Below are positions 6,141 to 8,326 of a DNA stretch of 8,326 bases, piece by piece (within the stretch, counting starts at the first letter, position 1; each line of letters starts with the position of its first letter). Both the position numbers and the translations under genes were made by a program. The notes under the pieces are model-generated. The model worked only from the letters and a program-made list of their open reading frames with translations, did no database searches and was not told the DNA's origin. Origin of the DNA: an uncultured Aliarcobacter sp. (GTDB lineage: Bacteria; Campylobacterota; Campylobacteria; Campylobacterales; Arcobacteraceae); assembly GCA_947629065.1 (NCBI GenBank), contig CANRCH010000075.1:1-8326 (forward strand). The letters are read 5' to 3'.

Positions 6141-6973
6141 TATAGTATTACCGTTTTATTTTTATATACAAAAACTCTATCATTTAAAAGCAAATCAAAG
6201 GCGTTTGAAAGTACCACTTTTTCTACATTCCGCCCTGCTTTTCTCATATCTTCCCACGAATATGTATGATCAACTCTTACAACATCTTGATAAATAATTG
6301 GACCTTCATCCAAATCATTTGTTACATAGTGTGCAGTTGCTCCAATTATTTTTACACCTCTTTGGTGGGCTTGTTTATATGGATTTGCACCAATAAATGC
6401 TGGTAAAAATGAGTGATGAATATTTAAAACTTTTCCACTATAGTGTGCTACAAAATTGCTTGAAAGTATTCTCATATATTTTGCAAGAACTATTAACTCT
6501 GGGTTAAACTCATCAATTTTTTCTGAGATTAACTTTTCATGATTTTCTTTTGTTAAACCTTCAGCACTAACACAGAAAAATGGAATATCAAATTTTTCAA
6601 CTAAGCTTCTTAAATCTTCGTGATTTGCAATAACTGCTTTTATATTTGCATTTAGTTCATTTGAAGCATATCTTATTAATAAATCTCCTAAAACATGGCT
6701 CTCTTTAGTTGCTAGTAATACTACATCTTTTTTTGATATTTTATTTAGTTTGATTGTTGAACCTTGTGGTAAAACTTCTGTTAGCTCTTTTAGAAGAATA
6801 TTTTGCATAACTTTTCCAGAAATAATTGATCTCATAAAGAAATCTTTTGTCTCAGGATCTACATACTCTGCGTTTTGGTCTATATTTAAGTTATTTGCAA
6901 AAAGGACTTTTGAGATATTATATATAAGCCCTTTTGCATCGTTTGTTGATATTAGTAGTGTGTATTGTTCCAT
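6140..6973 (-). CDS. purU: Formyltetrahydrofolate deformylase PurU
   Basis: 277 residues, complete. It hydrolyses 10-formyl-tetrahydrofolate to formate and tetrahydrofolate, which balances the one-carbon pool and can supply formate for purine synthesis. An N-terminal ACT domain (about 1-80, starting YTLLISTNDAKGLIYNISKVLF) is the regulatory part, which in E. coli responds to methionine and glycine. The C-terminal formyltransferase-like domain (about 82-277) carries the catalytic set Asn184 and His186 (in VLNIHHSFLPAFIGANPY) and Asp222 (in NDLDEGPII). The second His (HH rather than HP) and the FIGANPY segment separate deformylases from PurN and Fmt. The start ATG has a modest GGA ribosome binding site (6980-6982) six nt upstream. 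The gene follows malic enzyme by 42 bp on the same strand and overlaps trmL by one base. Confidence 0.94.
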   Translation of the reverse strand: MEQYTLLISTNDAKGLIYNISKVLFANNLNIDQNAEYVDPETKDFFMRSIISGKVMQNILLKELTEVLPQGSTIKLNKISKKDVVLLATKESHVLGDLLIRYASNELNANIKAVIANHEDLRSLVEKFDIPFFCVSAEGLTKENHEKLISEKIDEFNPELIVLAKYMRILSSNFVAHYSGKVLNIHHSFLPAFIGANPYKQAHQRGVKIIGATAHYVTNDLDEGPIIYQDVVRVDHTYSWEDMRKAGRNVEKVVLSNAFDLLLNDRVFVYKNKTVIL

Positions 6974-7000
6974 TCTTAATCCATTTTAAAATAAGAGTGG

Positions 7001-7009
7001 ATAATAGCA
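7001..7009 (-). promoter_or_regulatory. Possible extended -10 promoter for purU-trmL
   Basis: On the minus strand this reads TGCTATTAT, close to the extended -10 consensus, in the 42-bp gap between malic enzyme and purU. It would give a leader of about 20 nt. There is no terminator hairpin in the gap, so read-through from the malic enzyme gene is also likely. Confidence 0.4.
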
Positions 7010-7015
7010 TCTTTT

Positions 7016-8266
7016 CTATAAACTAGCTCTTAGCTCCTCTTTGTATTTTTCTATATCAAAATCTTTTACTCTAGCTACTTTTGTATCAATTGCACTTTTT
7101 GCAACTGCACTTGAAACCTCTATATATAATCTTTTATCAAATGGAGTTGGAATTATATAATCCTTTCCATATTTTAAATCTCCAAAAATAGCTTTAATAT
7201 CATCTTCTATTGGCTCTTTTGCTAAAGCAGCAATCGCATTTGCAGCTGCAATTTTCATCTGCATATTTATTTTTCTTGCTTGAACATCAAGTGCACCTCT
7301 AAAAATAAAAGGGAAACCTAAAACATTGTTTACTTGGTTTAAATAGTCTGATCTTCCAGTTCCAATAATTGCATCTGGTTTTACAGCTCTTACATCTTCA
7401 GGAAAAACCTCTGGAGTTGGATTTGCCAAAGTAAATACAATAGGCTCATTTGTCATTAATTTAATATGTTCAACTTTAAAGCTATTTGGTTTTGAAAGCC
7501 CTAAAACCATATTTGCACCTAAAAATGCTTCATTTATATCTTTACAATCACTTATAAACTCTTTTTTATATTTGTTTAAATCTGTTCTTTCTTTATTTAT
7601 AACACCTTTTGAGTCAATCATTACAATATTTTTAACTCCAAGTTCTTTATACATATTAGCACTTGCAATTCCAGCAGCTCCAGCTCCAACAACTACTATT
7701 TTCATATCTTCAAGTTTTATGTTTAATAGTTCACTTGCATTTATTAGTGCAGCACTTGTAATAATTGCTGTTCCGTGCTGGTCATCATGCATTACAGGAA
7801 TTTCAAGCTCATCAATTAATCTACTCTCAATCTCAAAACAAGCAGGTGCTTTAATATCTTCAAGGTTTATTCCACCAAAAGTTGGGCTTATAGCTTTAAT
7901 TATTTCACAAAGTTTGTCTACATCTTTCTCTTCTACTTCAATATCAAAAGCATCAACTTTTGCAAACTCTTTAAATAATACAGCTTTTCCTTCCATTACA
8001 GGTTTACTTGCCAAGGCTCCAATACTGCCAAGCCCTAAAACAGCCGTTCCATTTGATATAACTGCAACTAGGTTTCTTTTTGTAGTATATTTGTATGCTG
8101 TTTGTGGGTCATTTTTTATCTCTTCACAAGCAAATGCAACTCCTGGAGTATAAGCTAGACTTAAATCTCTTTTATCTTTAAATCTCTTTGTAGTTTCAAC
8201 ACTAAGTTTTCCAGCTCTTGGAAATTCGTGGTATTGTAATGCTTCTTCTTTTGTTATTTTGCTCAT
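7016..8266 (-). CDS. maeB: Malic enzyme (oxaloacetate-decarboxylating malate dehydrogenase), short form
   Basis: 416 residues. It oxidatively decarboxylates malate to pyruvate and CO2, making NAD(P)H, in the cytosol. Visible motifs: LAYTPGVA (37-44, catalytic Tyr39), the GLGSIGALASKPVMEGKAVLFK block (78-99, catalytic Lys94), metal ligands Glu136-Asp137 in FGGINLEDI and Asp161/Asp162 in MHDDQHGTA, the dinucleotide-binding VVGAGAAGIA (192-201), and GTGRSDYLNQVNNVLGFPFIFRG-type motif near the C-terminal third. The protein ends soon after the catalytic domain, so it lacks the phosphotransacetylase-like extension of E. coli MaeB. NAD versus NADP preference cannot be settled by eye, and the symbol is a family-level choice. 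The ATG start has AGGA (8274-8277) seven nt upstream and a TATAAT box at 8291-8296. It is the first gene of a minus-strand run with purU and trmL. Confidence 0.95.
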   Translation of the reverse strand: MSKITKEEALQYHEFPRAGKLSVETTKRFKDKRDLSLAYTPGVAFACEEIKNDPQTAYKYTTKRNLVAVISNGTAVLGLGSIGALASKPVMEGKAVLFKEFAKVDAFDIEVEEKDVDKLCEIIKAISPTFGGINLEDIKAPACFEIESRLIDELEIPVMHDDQHGTAIITSAALINASELLNIKLEDMKIVVVGAGAAGIASANMYKELGVKNIVMIDSKGVINKERTDLNKYKKEFISDCKDINEAFLGANMVLGLSKPNSFKVEHIKLMTNEPIVFTLANPTPEVFPEDVRAVKPDAIIGTGRSDYLNQVNNVLGFPFIFRGALDVQARKINMQMKIAAANAIAALAKEPIEDDIKAIFGDLKYGKDYIIPTPFDKRLYIEVSSAVAKSAIDTKVARVKDFDIEKYKEELRASL

Positions 8267-8290
8267 AAATATTTCCTTTTTAGATATTTT

Positions 8291-8296
8291 ATTATA
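8291..8296 (-). promoter_or_regulatory. Predicted -10 box for the malic enzyme gene
   Basis: The minus strand reads TATAAT here, followed by AAAATATC, placing the transcript start near 8284 and giving a leader of about 18 nt with the AAAAGGAAA ribosome binding site. No TG extension and no clear -35 are present; the sequence ends 30 bp upstream, so other elements may lie outside the window. Confidence 0.5.
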
Positions 8297-8326
8297 AGTT
8301 TTTGTTATAAAAATTTGTGGGATTTT

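Noticed and set aside
6750..6989. 79-codon open frame on the + strand
   Set aside because: It is antisense to the ACT domain of purU, which is intact and conserved.
6974..7015. Terminator between malic enzyme and purU
   Set aside because: No stem with a following T-run is found in these 42 bases on the minus strand, so the genes may be read through together.
7572..8153. 193-codon open frame on the + strand
   Set aside because: It lies entirely antisense to the malic enzyme gene, whose motifs are all intact. The translation is low-complexity Ser/Ile/Phe-rich, typical of the reverse complement of a real gene, and I see no family motif.

Overview
This is a very AT-rich stretch of bacterial chromosome. 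Codon use is strongly A/T-biased, the promoters are built around extended -10 boxes (TGnTATAAT-like) with no clear -35, and intergenic gaps are short. Together with the protein flavour this suggests a member of Campylobacterota, most likely the Arcobacter/Aliarcobacter group. That is an inference from style and families, not a database match. I see no rRNA, tRNA, CRISPR array, insertion sequence or phage gene; most of the window looks like ordinary core or semi-core chromosome.

Layout from left to right. (1) Positions 1-1593, + strand: the 3' part of a TonB-dependent outer-membrane receptor, closed by a good hairpin terminator. Its barrel loosely resembles the copper receptor family (OprC/NosA). 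(2) Positions 1598-3107, - strand: a two-component system, an OmpR/PhoB-type response regulator followed by an overlapping, very compact membrane histidine kinase with almost no extracytoplasmic domain. (3) Positions 3108-3206: a tight divergent promoter region. (4) Positions 3207-5199, + strand: a Na+/phosphate-cotransporter-family protein fused to a PhoU-like helical domain, overlapped by a small lysine-rich protein gene. (5) Positions 5200-5390: an intergenic region rich in inverted repeats (one 36-bp palindrome and two hairpins). (6) Positions 5391-5630, + strand: a second small, extremely lysine-rich protein that looks like a paralogue of the first. (7) Positions 5643-5681: a hairpin shared by two convergent transcription units. 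(8) Positions 5676-8266, - strand: malic enzyme, then formyltetrahydrofolate deformylase (purU) and the tRNA wobble-nucleotide methyltransferase trmL, the last two coupled by a TAATG stop/start overlap.

How the genes work together: malic enzyme (malate to pyruvate) and PurU (10-formyl-THF to formate plus THF) are central carbon and one-carbon enzymes. TrmL modifies tRNA-Leu. The transporter-PhoU protein handles inorganic phosphate at the inner membrane, and the two-component system faces it across a shared promoter region, so regulatory linkage is possible but not demonstrated. The least explained part is the pair of small basic proteins and the structured leader in front of the second one. 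I find no clear-cut new multi-gene system; that pair is the best candidate for something undescribed.
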